Below, in pieces: positions 45,479 to 57,584 of a stretch of DNA of 64,000 bases. Source of the DNA: Chlamydoabsidia padenii (Eukaryota > Mucoromycota > Mucoromycetes > Mucorales > Cunninghamellaceae); assembly GCA_025330725.1 (NCBI GenBank), contig JAIWND010000003.1, forward strand, positions 930,001 to 994,000, given 5' to 3'. Under the pieces are notes generated by a model that was given only the letters and a program-made list of their open reading frames with translations, was not told where the DNA came from and ran no database searches. Both the position numbers and the translations under genes were made by a program. Position 1 is the first letter of the stretch. Every line of letters starts with the position of its first letter.

Positions 45479-45909
45479 TTTGGAAACCAGAAATGGACAG
45501 TGACATAGCCACCACGCTAAGGATCGACAGGTTCCTGGTACTTTCCTAAATCGGGTATAGTTCTGGTTTAAGAGAGAGAGAGAGGTTATTTGCATTCTTG
45601 AGTCGTGAGTCAGTCGTCAATGAATGAATAAATTGTGGCACGACTACGAATAAAAATAAGGTGTGTTTTAGTATTGAGACTTGCTGTTTGAGATGGTAAG
45701 AATCCACGTCTTCACAATGGGTTTCAGACTTGATGTATAGGTTCCTTTGCATACTTACGTTGATTTTAAGTAATGCATATCTTTTTTACAATATATGATA
45801 CGATAGTTTATCTTGTTCTTGTTTCCTCATTTAGGTAAAGTATAGAAAAAAAGAAAGGAAAAAGAAGGAGAACACCGATTCAACCTTGTTGTAATTTTGA
45901 AAGACTGGA

Positions 45910-45921
45910 TTCAAATCCCGC
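45910..45921. promoter_or_regulatory. TTSAAATCCCGC motif, exact copy
   Basis: TTCAAATCCCGC, 185 bp upstream of the GDP-mannose pyrophosphorylase start codon. Confidence 0.5.
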
Positions 45922-46105
45922 GGTAAAAATAGATTTGAGAGACCACGGAAAGAATGATTGGCCGTCGATCATCGAACTTTGCACTAGTCCCAAAAGATTT
46001 TTAATGGGGAGATAAATTGGGAGCCGTCAATCATTTCTTTCCCTTTTTCTTTCATCATCATCTCTTTTTTATTTTTTTAACTCACATCTTTATACTCTAT
46101 ATACC

Positions 46106-47464
46106 ATGAAAGCACTTATTCTTGTTGGAGGTAACTAGTTGTTTTATTATGGTCTGCCCAGTTACTAACGTTTTTTGTCTTGTTTGTTATGTAGGTTTCG
46201 GTACTCGTTTGAGACCTCTCACTCTTACTCTCCCAAAGCCTTTGGTTGAATTTGCCAACCGTCCAATGATCCTTCATCAAATTGAAAACCTTGCCAAGGT
46301 AAAGTATAGCCAAATAGAGTATATGTATATGTATATGTACTTGTAGTGATGATGATGAAGTTAATGATGAAGATGATGATGATACTCATCGTGTTTTTAT
46401 TTTATTTTTTTATTATGATATAGGCTGGTGTTACTGATATTGTGTTGGCTGTCAACTATCGTCCTGAAATCATGGTGGCTGCACTAAAGGAATACGAAGA
46501 ACTCTACAATGTCAAGATCACATTCTCTGTCGAAACGGAACCTTTGGGTACGGCTGGTCCTTTAGCTTTGGCAAGAGATATTCTTGGCAAAGACAACTCT
46601 CCCTTCTTTGTGTTAAACAGCGATATTATTTGCGATTATCCATTTGAACAACTACGTGACTTCCATCTCTCTCATCAAAATGAAGGTACTATTGTGGTCA
46701 CCAAGGTGGACGATCCTTCCAAGTATGGTGTGATTGTGAATCAACCTGGTCATGCTTCTAGAATCGAAAGATTCGTGGAAAAACCCAAGGAATTTATCAG
46801 TAACAAGATCAACGCTGGTATTTACATTCTTAACCCATCAGTATTGGAACGTATCGAGGTAAATTGGGAATAGTAGGGGGGACGGGTTAGGTCTTCCATC
46901 AACTAACTAACACTTATTATTATTATTTTATAGCTCAAGCCCACCTCTATTGAAAAGGAAGTATTCCCCTATATTGCTCAAGATGGTCAACTACACACAT
47001 TCGATCTTGAAGGTTTTTGGATGGATGTTGGTCAACCCAAGGACTTTTTGACTGGTACCTGCTTATACTTATCTCATTTGGCCAAGAAGAACCCTCAAGA
47101 ATTAGCAAACCCTACTCTGGATTATGTACACAAAGGCAATGTGATGGTCCATCCTACAGCAAAGATTGGTAAAGACTGTCGTATTGGTCCTAATGTCGTG
47201 ATCGGTCCTAATGTCGTGGTAGGTGATGGTGTACGTCTTCAACGTTGTGTCATCATGGAAGGTGCTGCCATCAAGGACTTTGCTTGGGTACATTCAAGTA
47301 TTGTTGGTTGGCATTCATCTGTCGGTCGCTGGTCTCGATTGGAAGGATGTTCGGTATTGGGTGATGATGTTACCATCAAGGATGAAATCTATGTCAATGG
47401 TGGATCCATCTTACCACACAAATCTATTGCTGCCAACATCACTGAACCCCAAATCATCATGTAA
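46106..47464 (+). CDS. PSA1: Mannose-1-phosphate guanylyltransferase (GDP-mannose pyrophosphorylase), 364 aa
   Basis: Makes GDP-mannose from mannose-1-P and GTP for glycosylation, GPI anchors and wall mannans. Exons 46106-46130, 46195-46298, 46424-46858 and 46934-47464 (1095 nt); the first exon is only 25 nt. The signature [20 protein letters not shown] is split by intron 1 and has the nucleotide-binding [11 protein letters not shown]; then [23 protein letters not shown] (metal-binding Asp) and [10 protein letters not shown], which together mark the catalytic domain. The C-terminal left-handed beta-helix has hexapeptide repeats ([22 protein letters not shown]). Length matches yeast Psa1/Vig9 (361). 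Confidence 0.96.
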
Positions 47465-48274
47465 ATAGATCATCCCCCCCTCATTTATTTACACACACAC
47501 ATACACCTCCTTACCCCTCCCTTTATAAAACCCTCATACTACGATTGCACTTATTATTTTACTACTAATGTCTTTAAATAAAACTGGTTACAACTTTTTA
47601 TATATACACATGTATATAACTGATATCGAATGCAGAGATCGGGATATTTGATAATTCGTGAACGTGGTGAAAATTAGACTAATCTAAAGAATAATTTGCG
47701 TTGTCACACAAAATGAAGATGGAATTAGGTCGGATGTCAATCTCATTTAATCAGTCGTCCCTCATTTCTTGATTATTATTAAAGAAAGAAAAAAAATAAA
47801 GAGGGAAAGGATAACAGTGGCAAATAAAGTCAGTGCTGTAGTTTCACGAATACAAGAGGTAAATTATGTATTTAGATCTTTCAGGGTGATGGAGATGGAC
47901 CCCTTATGATTCAAAACCCGCTCCATGCACGATTTTACCTGGAGGACCCTGGATTCAATTGATGAGTCAAAAGGTTGTTATTTATCAACATGAAGCAGAT
48001 GATCTATTCATAGGAACTCCTTTCATTGAATCAAGATTTGATTATACCAAGGGTTTTATGAGATCATTAGTAGAAATAGGAGTCATTGCGTTTAATCAGT
48101 CTCATTGTCTGTGTAGTATTGAGACAATTCAGCTTGTTTATTCCACACTATCAATGGTGATTTGAGAAAACAAACATCTTTAACAAACAGATATCATGGA
48201 TATGGGGTACAAAAAGGAAGACTCGAGGATGTCTTTTTTTTTTCTTTCAACTTGTTCCATTGGACTCTCCTCCA
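47465..48274. other. Spacer upstream of the second Cys-rich gene
   Basis: 810 bp, AT-rich. It has the 3' flank of the GDP-mannose pyrophosphorylase gene with AATAAA near 47577, one motif-like TTCAAAACCCGC (47910-47921) and no other supported gene. Confidence 0.5.
47910..47921. promoter_or_regulatory. TTSAAATCCCGC-type motif copy
   Basis: TTCAAAACCCGC, 354 bp upstream of ATG 48275. Confidence 0.35.
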
Positions 48275-48586
48275 ATGCATTCATCACGATTGATCTCATT
48301 CATTGTGTTTACTTTATGCATTCAATGCATTCGTGCAACTTCGCTATGTAAGTTAATTTGATCTGTCTTTCCTTTATTGGAGACTAACCTCTCTTTCTCA
48401 TTTTACCAAGATACCATTATGGATACTGTTAGTGGGCGGGAATGTTTCTCTGGTTTACATGACTGCCCAGATGGCATGATTTGCATTATCGAAAGAGAAA
48501 ACTATGGTCATTGTGGCCCATCGCCAAAAAAGGAAGCGGGATTTGAACATTCCATTGATCTGCATTCGAATAAAATTGACGGATAA
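48275..48586 (+). CDS. Candidate secreted Cys-rich small protein, about 82 aa
   Basis: Two exons: 48275-48347 (73 nt, 24 codons plus one base) and 48411-48586, joined by a GTAAGT...CCAAG intron in frame. The first exon encodes a likely signal peptide (MHSSRLISFIVFTLCIQCIR). The mature part has four Cys, C-x6-C-x5-C-x9-C (ECFSGLHDCPDGMIC ... YGHCGP), resembling small disulfide-rich extracellular modules; no family assigned. The C-terminal tail (KKEAGFEHSIDLH) is polar. Oddly the exact promoter-type motif GCGGGATTTGAA (48536-48547) lies inside the last exon. The acceptor is AAG without a strong pyrimidine tract, so the model is tentative. Confidence 0.5.
48536..48547. promoter_or_regulatory. 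GCGGGATTTGAA motif, exact copy inside a predicted exon
   Basis: Exact copy overlapping the codons for AGFE of the candidate secreted protein; either chance, or the coding region is shorter than modelled. Confidence 0.35.
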
Positions 48587-49220
48587 TATTTTATCTTCCC
48601 CTTTCTCTCTCTCTCTCTCTCTCTCTTAATTCACCATAATGGATACTTTTACTATTTTAATGCTATAGTCAACCTCATCTAGATGTTATAAATAGTTGAA
48701 CTATTAACACAGATAATGTCCCTAGGTTGATCTCTTGATGGTTGTGTCCCATTCATTACAGTCAACTTGCCTATGAATTCCAGCAAGATTTGAAGGTAAA
48801 ACAGACCCCGTCTAACTTTTTTACATTATAAGAATAAATACGCCGATGAATCGACTCAAGTCATAAAAGAAGGTAACCAGATACATAAAGCAATACACCA
48901 GTTAAAACATTGTACTATTGATGTCTTTTTTTTTTTTTTCCATCTACGGATATCATAACAGGCTCTTACATTCACAAGAATATGATACAAGAACTAAGTT
49001 TATGTCATGGAAATGGGTCCTATAGAATAAAAGTAGGACAGTATCATTATTTTTACTTTGGATAATAAAACATGTATGGTGTGGTAGTAGTTGATGATGG
49101 ACTTTCACATTAGGCTCTTACATCGGGATTTTAAAATCGGGATGTGAAAAATCATAAAAAGTGCGCTCACGACGGAACTCGGCCCTCTTCCTCTCTTCCC
49201 CAACCTAGTGCGTAACCATC
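48587..49220. other. Spacer before tubulin cofactor A
   Basis: 634 bp. It starts with a CT dinucleotide run (about 48606-48627). Around 48770-48875 there are two exon-like pieces flanked by AG and GT (QLAYEFQQDLK, then NKYADESTQVIKE) that I cannot place in a gene. A pair of motif copies lies at 49123-49150. Confidence 0.45.
49123..49150. promoter_or_regulatory. Two adjacent TTSAAATCCCGC-type motifs
   Basis: TCGGGATTTTAAA (49123-49135) then TCGGGATGTGAAAA (49137-49150), 14 bp apart in the same orientation, 71-98 bp upstream of the TBCA ATG. Confidence 0.45.
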
Positions 49221-49764
49221 ATGACCTTGAAAGAACTCAAAATCAAAACTAACGTAGTTGTGCGGTAAGTAACTAGGGGGAAAAAGAGTAACACCTTCTT
49301 CTTTGACTCACTTTAATTGTCCTTTTTTTTTAGCATCAACAAGGAAGAAGCTGCCTATAAAAAAGAAGCTGAAGTCCAACAAAAACGGATCGACAAACTC
49401 ATTGCTGAAGGTGCTGACGAGGCTGATGTCAGAAAACAGGTATTGTCACTCGTGGAAGATCATGGCATTTTATAACTAACCCACTACTTTTTTTTTGGGG
49501 GGGGATGTATATAGAAAGAAGTACTTGAAGAAACCTTTGTGATGATACCCGATGTCAAAAGACGCCTGGCAAAGGCATACAAGGACCTTGAAGAAAAAGC
49601 GGTATGTGAAAAATGAACAAATAGGCTTTCTCGGGGGGCACGAATGATTGAACCTTGTTAACCTTTTTTTTTTTTAATGATAGGATGATCCTCAATATGA
49701 AGGTAGTGAAGAATTACAACAAGCTCGATCTGTCCTTGCCATCATTGGTCCTGAATTACTATAG
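49221..49764 (+). CDS. RBL2: Tubulin-specific chaperone A (cofactor A), 105 aa
   Basis: Small three-helix bundle that captures beta-tubulin during heterodimer assembly. Exons 49221-49264, 49334-49439, 49515-49601 and 49684-49764 (318 nt). Family hallmarks: MTLKELKIKTNVVVRINKEE, YKKEAEVQQKRIDKL, VRKQKEVLEETFVMIPDVKRRLAKAYKDLE and the end ARSVLAIIGPELL. Length is normal (yeast Rbl2 106, human TBCA 108). Confidence 0.95.
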
Positions 49765-50192
49765 TTATAGAATTATACTTGTTCCTCGTTGTGTCAAATC
49801 CATCTTCCCCCCTTTGATATCAGTTGCTTGATCCAGCAACTTCAATAAATAAAATGTTTTAAAGTCCGCTTAATGTTAAAAATAGTTTTTTTTTTTTTGG
49901 ACCACTGTGCTCGCCCTTTTTTTCTTTGTTCTTCTTTCGACCACTTTTTTGTTTTTTTGTATTTTTTACAAAAAAGCCTCATCCCAATCTCTTTTACTCT
50001 TTTACTTCTTTATTATTGTATCTCTCATTGGTAAGTCAAAAACAAAAAACTACAACTTGGACTTTACATTAATATAATTCTTCATCCCCCCCTTTTTTTT
50101 TTATTATCTCAAATAGCTCTTGTGCTCCTCATCTGACAACCCAAGACTACAACGATTAACTGGTGCAATACTACTGACCTAAACATAAAAAG
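49765..50192. other. Promoter region of the chitin synthase
   Basis: 428 bp, T-rich (runs at 49888-49899, 49917-49923 and 50092-50102). A likely 5'-UTR intron runs from GTAAGT at about 50030 to AAATAG at about 50116. No copy of the recurrent motif. Confidence 0.5.
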
Positions 50193-53100
50193 ATGCAAGA
50201 CGATAGTCGTACTGATTTGACTAGTCTTCCTCATGAAAACAACAAGGGACCCTCTGAAGATGCCATCCTCCACTTGTTACAAAGTCGATACAAACATGGC
50301 TTGCCTTATACCCGACTTGGCCATTCTACTCTTATTGCCGTGAACCCCTATCAACCTCTTGACATATTGAACGATCCAACCTTGGAATCCTATGCTGATG
50401 CCTGTTATCGTGACCTCTCTGACTCTAAACCGGTGATGCAACCACATGTTTATGATCTGGCGGCCAAAGTGTACTTTCATATGCGACGAACTGGACAAGA
50501 CCAATCGATCATTCTAAGGTAAAACATAATTAGTCAATATTAGTGTTGGTATAAATATCTTCAATTACCAAATTTATCATTTGTATCCCCGTCACTCATC
50601 TACTCTCTCTTTTTTTTTAAACATTTTCTCTAGTGGGATCACTGGTTCTGGTAAAAGTACTACTCGTGCTCATATATTGGAACAAATCTTATTATTATCT
50701 ACTCATACCAAAAAGGAACGGAAACTACAGCAACAAATTCGCCAATCATCTGTCATTTTGGAGGCTTTTGGACATGCACGTACCTCTCAAAACAAATCGG
50801 CATCTCAATTTGGTCAATTCCAAGAAATTCAACTAAATGAACGGGGTCGTCTGGTGGGTGCACAATCCTTAACATTTGCATTCGACAAGTATAGACTATT
50901 GGCGACTAGGCGGGGTAGATTGGTGGAACGGACCTATCATGTATTTTATTCTCTTTTGGCGGGCACAACTCCTGAAGAAAAAACTGCATTGTATATCAAC
51001 TTTGATCTAGATCATTTTTACTATCTCAACAATCAACAACTGACAACTGAAGACGAAGTTCATTTTGGTGATCTCAAGACTGCTCTCAAGACGTGTGGAT
51101 TCAAAGCTTCGTCGGTGACTGCCATGTTCCAACTATTATCGGCAATTCTACATATGGGCAACTTGCAATTCACTGAACCTGAAGACTCCATGGTCCAAGA
51201 TGCTTGTGCAGTCAAAAACGTCGATGTCTTGCAAGCTGTTGCCGCCTTGCTCGGTGTCTCTCCTCACAAATTGGAAACTGCCTTGACTTACAAACTGCGA
51301 CTGATCCGATCTGAACTCTGTACGGTCTTCTTAAACCCACGTGCGGCTGCTGAACAACGTGATTCTTTTGCCTGTGCCTTGTACCATTCTCTTTTTGTGT
51401 GGATTGTCGAAAATCTCAACACCAAACTGTGTCATGGCGACCCAGCAAACTTTATTGGTTTGATGGACCTACCAGGTTTCCAGAATTTTGCAAAGACTGA
51501 CGATAATGGATTCGAACAATTCTGCTTCAACTTTGCCAATGAACGATTACATCAATTCTTGATTCAACAACAATTCAACGACGATGCTGAAGCTGTACAG
51601 GACGGATTGCCATTACCCAAGGTGCTGACGATGGACAATGTCGGCTGTTTGGACTTGCTTGGTGGGAACAATGGTAGCAATGGTGGTACTAGTGGTTTAG
51701 TGGGTGCTGTCAACAAGGCTAGTGCGAAATATCAAACTGGTGCAACTGATGCTACTGATGCAAATCTCTTGGCCGACATGCAACGTCAATACAATGGCCA
51801 ACCTTCTTTTATCTCGGCACAGTCATTCTCCTTCGGTATTCATCATTATGGCGGTACAGTTCACTACTCGGTCGATCGCTTCTTGGATCGAAACATGGAT
51901 AGCATGTCTCCTGACTTTGTCAGCTTGCTTCGTGACCACAGCTCCAACAACTTTGTTTCATCTCTATTCCAAAGTATGGCTATGGCGACTGAATCTCACC
52001 CCAAGGACGATCGCACCATTGTCAAGGCTCAACTCACCTCGAAACCAACTCGGGCACCATCCATGCGACGTAAAACAACCAAGCGACTCCAACGGAAAAA
52101 CACAACAAAGCAAACACCTGCCATTCCTGAAGAATCCGAAGCAATGTCACCCACAGCAGCAGATACGGATGTGGTTATTCCTGACGAAGAAATCAAGGTG
52201 TCGACGGTTTTGGATCAACTATATACGACACTCAGTGATCTTTTTGTTACGATGGCTGGCACTCAAATCTACAATGTGATCCATATTCGACCTAACGACA
52301 TGCAATCACCCGATACCCTGGACAGCAATCGTGTCAAGAACCAACTACGCTCCTTCTTGATCTCTGATTTGGCATTACGGCGTAGCAAGGAATATGTCAT
52401 CAACTATACATTTGGTGAATTCGTCACCCGGTATGAAAACTTGATTGCCAACATGATGGACCCGACCACTAAATCCGAACGTGAACAGACTGAATCTCTT
52501 TGCGCTTTTATGAATTGGAATGAACATCACGCTTATTTGGGCCGTGGACTGATCTGGATGGCATACGAACCTTGGAAGGAACTGGAAGATGGACTCCGTG
52601 TAGCCGAAAAGGATGCTCGTGCAAAGGCAAAGGATGGATCTGGTGAAATGGTGACAGGAGCTGCTATCGGTGCTGGTGCTTATGCTGCTGCTGGTGAGGT
52701 TGGTGTACAAGATATGCGAACTCTACCATTATCTGGTGATCCGGCTTATGGTGGCGGCCAAATTTCTACTCCTGGGTTTGAACAACACCCTGGGTATTCT
52801 GGTCATGATGATAGTTACTTGTTGGCTCCTCCTCATATGACTGGCACCGCAAGTATGTATGGTGGAAGTTATGCTGCTAGTGAAGATGGAAACCGTCGTG
52901 ATGATATGGCTAGTCAGTGGGGTGATGAATCTGAATGGGGTATCAATGGTCTTGGCGAAGGGTAAGTTATAATGAAATATAAAAAAAAAAAGAGTAGCAT
53001 TAACCTCCCCCCTTTTTATATAGATTCGGACCTAACATGGATATGGCCAAGATGGTGGAGGACTATCAATCGCCTCAAATTGAAAATATTGAAGAAGTCC

Positions 53101-56100
53101 CTATTACGGCGCTACGTATCTGGTGGGTGCGGTTTGTTTGGCTTATGACTTGGTGGGTGCCTTCTCCTCTTTTAAGCTGGATCGGAAAAATGAAGCGGGA
53201 TGATGTCCGGATGGCCTGGCGGGAAAAATTCACCTTGTGTCTGTTGATCTTCTTCTTCTCCTTGGTGGTGCTTTTCTTCATTGTTGGTCTTGGTTATGTC
53301 ATGTGTCCTGGTACTAGCACAATGTACTCTGCTGCTAATGTTGCTGCCCATGGAATCCGTACCGACAATTATGTCAGTGTTCGGGGTCAAGTGTACGACA
53401 TCACCAACTTTGCTCTCAACAACCACGGTACCACCACTTACCCTGCCAATGCTGATACAATGACCGAACTTGCTGGTCTTGATGTTTCCAACACCTTCCC
53501 TATACCTTTAACTCAAGCCTGTGCTGGACTGGTGACTTCTGATACCATCACCATTACCCCAAACAGCTCGATCGTTCTCGGTCCATTTGTGCATAAATCT
53601 GGTAAACAATTGGTCGACCCAACTCTCAAGACTATGGCTGATCCCAACTGGTTTGGCAATACCTTCATACCAAGCATGAAGATGTACAAGAAAGGCACTT
53701 TGGTGATTCCTGTCTCCCAATTGGATGCTGATCATAAAGGCTGGGGTCGCAGTGCATTGGCTGTCAATGGAAAGGTGTACGATATTACGGATTACTTGAC
53801 AACGGCAAACTACTATGGAACGGCCAATCCTTCTTACCATTTTCTCGATTCGGCGGTGGAACAAATCTTCCAGTACTTTAGTGGAACCGATGCGTCTGAT
53901 CAATGGAACAAGTACTTTGGTGCACTCTCCCCTGAAGCTCAACAACAAAACATGAACTGCTTGAACAATGCCTTTTACCTTGGTGATGTCGACGTCCGTG
54001 ATACGCCCAAGTGTCAGTTCAGCAACTATCTCTTGCTGGCCTTTGCGTGTCTCATGTGTTTGACGATTGTGGTGAAATTTATCTCTGCTCTTCAATTTGG
54101 TGGTGCGCCTACTCCTGAAGAACACGACAAATTTGTGATCTGTCAAGTCCCTTGTTATACTGAAGACGAAGAATCTATCCGCAAGACCATCGACTCCTTG
54201 ACAGTGCTCAACTATGATGATCGACGTAAATTGATTTTGGTGATTGCTGATGGTATGATTATGGGTAGCGGAAACGATCGTCCCACTCCTCGTATTGTTT
54301 TGGATGTCCTTGGCTACGATACAACACAAGATCCTGAACCATTAATGTTCAAATCTATTGGTGATGGTAGCAAGCAACTCAACTATGGTAAAATCTACTC
54401 TGGTCTCTATGAATGTGAAGGTCATGTGGTGCCTTATCTGGTGGTGGCCAAGGTCGGCAAAGCTTCTGAACGTGCTAAACCTGGTAATCGTGGTAAACGT
54501 GATTCCCAAATGATCTTGATGAACTTTTTGAACAAGGTGCACTTTGACAGCCCTATGACACCTATGGAATTAGAAATGTATCATCAAATCAAGAATGTCA
54601 TTGGTGTGCATCCCTCCTTTTACGAATACGTCCTGATGATTGATTCTGATACCGAAGTGGAACCTAATGCGCTCAACCATATGATCTCTACTATGCTTCA
54701 CGATGGTAAGATTATCGGTCTTTGCGGTGAAACCAAACTCTCAAACGAAGACAAGTCTTGGACAACGATGATTCAAGTGTACGAATACTATATCTCTCAT
54801 CACTTATCCAAGGCGTTTGAATCTCTCTTTGGCTCCGTCACATGTCTTCCCGGTTGTTTCTGTATGTATCGTATCCGAACACCTGTCAAGAACGAACCTC
54901 TCATCATCTCACCCAAGATCATCAACGAATACAAGGACAACCATGTGGATACTCTACACAAGAAGAATTTGCTCCATCTCGGTGAAGATCGATACTTGAC
55001 GACTCTCATGATGAAACACTTCCCCAACTACAAGATGAAATTCACACCTTATGCTATCTGTCAAACGGTCGCAGTATGTATAATCCATATTAAAAAAGAA
55101 AAAAGAAAGAAAAACTAACAAACCAATGGATGAACTCATTCCCATATCTCTCCTTTTTTTTTCCCTATTTAGCCTGATAAGTGGGCGATTCTCTTATCTC
55201 AACGTCGTCGATGGATTAACTCTACTATTCACAACTTGCTCGAAGTCGTGTTATTGCCTGATCTCTGTGGATTCTGTTGTTTCTCAATGCGATTTGTGGT
55301 GCTTCTGGATCTAATTGGTACTTTGACTCTTCCTGTGACAGCTTGTTATCTGGTCTATTTGATTTATGTGATTGCTTCTGGAAATGGACCCTTCCCCTTG
55401 ATTGCTATTTGTATGTTAGGTGGTGTCTATGCTTTACAAGCGCTCTTGTTCATCTTGAAACGACAATGGCAACATATTGGTTGGATGATCTTTTATATCT
55501 TGGCTATTCCTGTCTTCTCCTTCTTCCTTCCAGTCTATTCTTTCTGGCATTTCGATGATTTCTCATGGGGTAATACTCGTGTGGTGGTCGGCGACAACAA
55601 GCAAAAGAAGATTATTGTGACCGATGACGAAAAGTTTGATGAAAAGATGATTCCACTCAAGAAATGGAGTGTCTATGAACAAGAACTATGGGAACTTGGC
55701 TCTGGTGGTGATCAAGACAACAAGAGCTACTACTCTGGAAGCAAACATGGTGGTGGTAGTCAATACGGTGGTGGTGGCAGTCAATACGGCGGTGGTAGTC
55801 AATATGGTGGTGGTGGAAACGACTATGGATATGATTATTACCGGGATACCAAGGTGAATGAAAAACAAAGTCGAGCACAGACACCTTCATACATGCCATC
55901 TTATGCCGGATCTGTGATTGCTCCTCCTCCCATGCCTGGATCAGAATTTGGTGGCCCACAAGATTACATGATGATGCAACCCCATCCATTCGGTCAACCT
56001 CATACACCTGGATCAGTACATAGCTATGGGGCTCACGAAATGGATTTCGAGCAACAAAGTATGTCTGGTCGAAATAGTCCTCATTACAGTGGTGGTGGTA

Positions 56101-56424
56101 ATAGTCATCCCATGCAAGCCATGAGTCAATACTCCATGCCCATGTCGACTGCTTCCTTTGTGCCTCCAGGATTCCCAAGTGATAATGAAATCTTTGATGC
56201 CATTAAACACATCTTATCCTCTGCTGATCTGATGACCATTACAAAGAAACAAGGTAAAGTAAATCACCCTCTCCTTTCCTTTTCTTAGCATTATGCTAAT
56301 CTCTTCTTCTTTTTATTTTGATGTAGTCCGTACACAACTAGGTGCGCAATTTGGATTCGATATGACCATCAAGAAGGAATTCATCAACTCTAGCATAGAA
56401 AGTATTTTACAAGGTCGCATGTAA
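50193..56424 (+). CDS. Class V chitin synthase with N-terminal myosin-like motor domain, 1960 aa
   Basis: Plasma-membrane processive glycosyltransferase making cell-wall chitin. Exons 50193-50518, 50634-52961, 53024-55073, 55173-56253 and 56327-56424 (5883 nt). Residues about 25-780 are a myosin-like motor ([12 protein letters not shown]-loop GITGSGKST instead of [36 protein letters not shown]). Then two TM helices, cytochrome-b5-like segments ([28 protein letters not shown]), and the GT2 chitin synthase domain with MLIDSDTEV-type DxD region ([11 protein letters not shown]), EDRYLT and QRRRW, the last split onto exon 4. The cluster of C-terminal TM helices, a Gly/Tyr/Ser-rich region and a final DEK-C domain ([18 protein letters not shown]) complete the class V/VII layout. 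The canonical motor Gly-Glu-Ser is changed, so ATPase activity is doubtful. Confidence 0.95.
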
Positions 56425-56663
56425 AATCATCCATCATATTATTTATTACTACCCTTTACTTCATTCTTTTCCATTTTTATACAACCCCTTTTTAGTTTAT
56501 AGCTTTTTTTTACATTCCCAATATGTGATATTTTTTATTCTATCATTCTCTGTCTTTACCTTTTTTTTAGAAGTCTATCTTTACATATCATTATGTATTC
56601 CATCTTTGTAATAAAAACACGTATCTATTTTATACTGTATTGAACTTGTCTTATCTTGATGTT

Positions 56664-56676
56664 GCGGGTTTTGAAA
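56664..56676. promoter_or_regulatory. TTSAAATCCCGC-type motif copy
   Basis: GCGGGTTTTGAAA, 240 bp after the chitin synthase stop codon; shares the T-for-A change with the copy at 57585. Confidence 0.4.
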
Positions 56677-56707
56677 TCGGGTAGTAGTCTGCATGATTTT
56701 TACAAAA

Positions 56708-56719
56708 TTTGAATCCCGA
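56708..56719. promoter_or_regulatory. TTSAAATCCCGC-type motif copy
   Basis: TTTGAATCCCGA, opposite orientation to the copy 32 bp before it. Confidence 0.35.
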
Positions 56720-57070
56720 TGTTATTAACTACAGTGGTGATGCTGGGTACTCATTTATATTGTAGGCCACATGAGAATACAAAGGCTCAGATTCTCTCCC
56801 TGGTCAGGTTGGAATTACACTAATATGAAATAGTTTCTATAGGGATCTGTCTAATGAAGTACAGTGAGAGCGGGCTGGCGGGATTCGATTTTTCTTTTTC
56901 TTTTCTTCAGAGAGCTCAATTAACGATCCACATTGATCTTGAGATTAACCTGACAGACACCATATTCCGGACCAAATCATGTTGGTTGAAGATATACACT
57001 ATTGAGATGAATTAAACATTTGCGTGGGTAATGGTCATTTCGAATCTGACTGGGAAACACGCGTGGGCTG

Positions 57071-57084
57071 GCGGGATTTGAAAA
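57071..57084. promoter_or_regulatory. GCGGGATTTGAAAA motif, exact orphan copy
   Basis: Preceded by GGGCTG, as is the diverged copy at 56878-56888, suggesting a local duplication. Confidence 0.45.
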
Positions 57085-57584
57085 AGGTGAACCTAGATTT
57101 CCTTTTTAGAACCGGTGTTTTTGAAAGATGAAAGTTGAAATATTATGAAGATGTAATCCTGGCACATTATAAGAGTGATTATATATCCTTTGCTTTTGAA
57201 TATTGAATGCCCTTGGTATGATCATTTGAGATTCTTCATATAGGTAACAAGTCAAATGATGGGTATCGTGCTATTCCAACAGCCTGTATTGTTCCCCTGT
57301 AACATCAACACTTCTTTTTGATTCCATACATATCACGTGTACGGGTTGTCCTGTCAATTTGGATATGTGACATTGACTTGGGAGTCAGCTGTCGTTATGA
57401 TTGTTAAAAATTATGCTGCAGAGTGATGATGAACAGACTATGTCTTTGGCTTATGTAATTGTTGGAAAAGTGAATGCTTTATGAAAAGATATTGATGGCT
57501 ATTTATATTAGAATTCATATAGATTATACACTTTTTTTCATTGTCCAACTCATTGTGGCTTGCTGTACGAAGGGGCGATGGTAA

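Larger units (their letters stand above)
44622..46105. other. 1.5-kb spacer between TRP4 and GDP-mannose pyrophosphorylase
   Basis: No gene recognised despite short ORFs on both strands. It contains three motif copies: GCGGGATTTGAA (44940-44951), GCGGGATATTGAA (45466-45478, one extra base) and TTCAAATCCCGC (45910-45921). The last is 185 bp upstream of the next start codon, the others are orphans, so an unrecognised short or RNA gene may be present. Confidence 0.45.

Noticed and set aside
47959..48165. 68-codon ORF upstream of the second Cys-rich gene
   Set aside because: No signal peptide, motif or gene structure; start of the ORF lacks promoter context.
53199..53208. GCGGGATGAT inside the chitin synthase exon
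   Set aside because: Partial match to the recurrent motif created by codons for an Arg-Asp-Asp stretch; the TTTGAA half is missing.
53508..54329. 273-codon minus-strand open frame
   Set aside because: Antisense shadow of the chitin synthase coding region; no sensible protein motifs.
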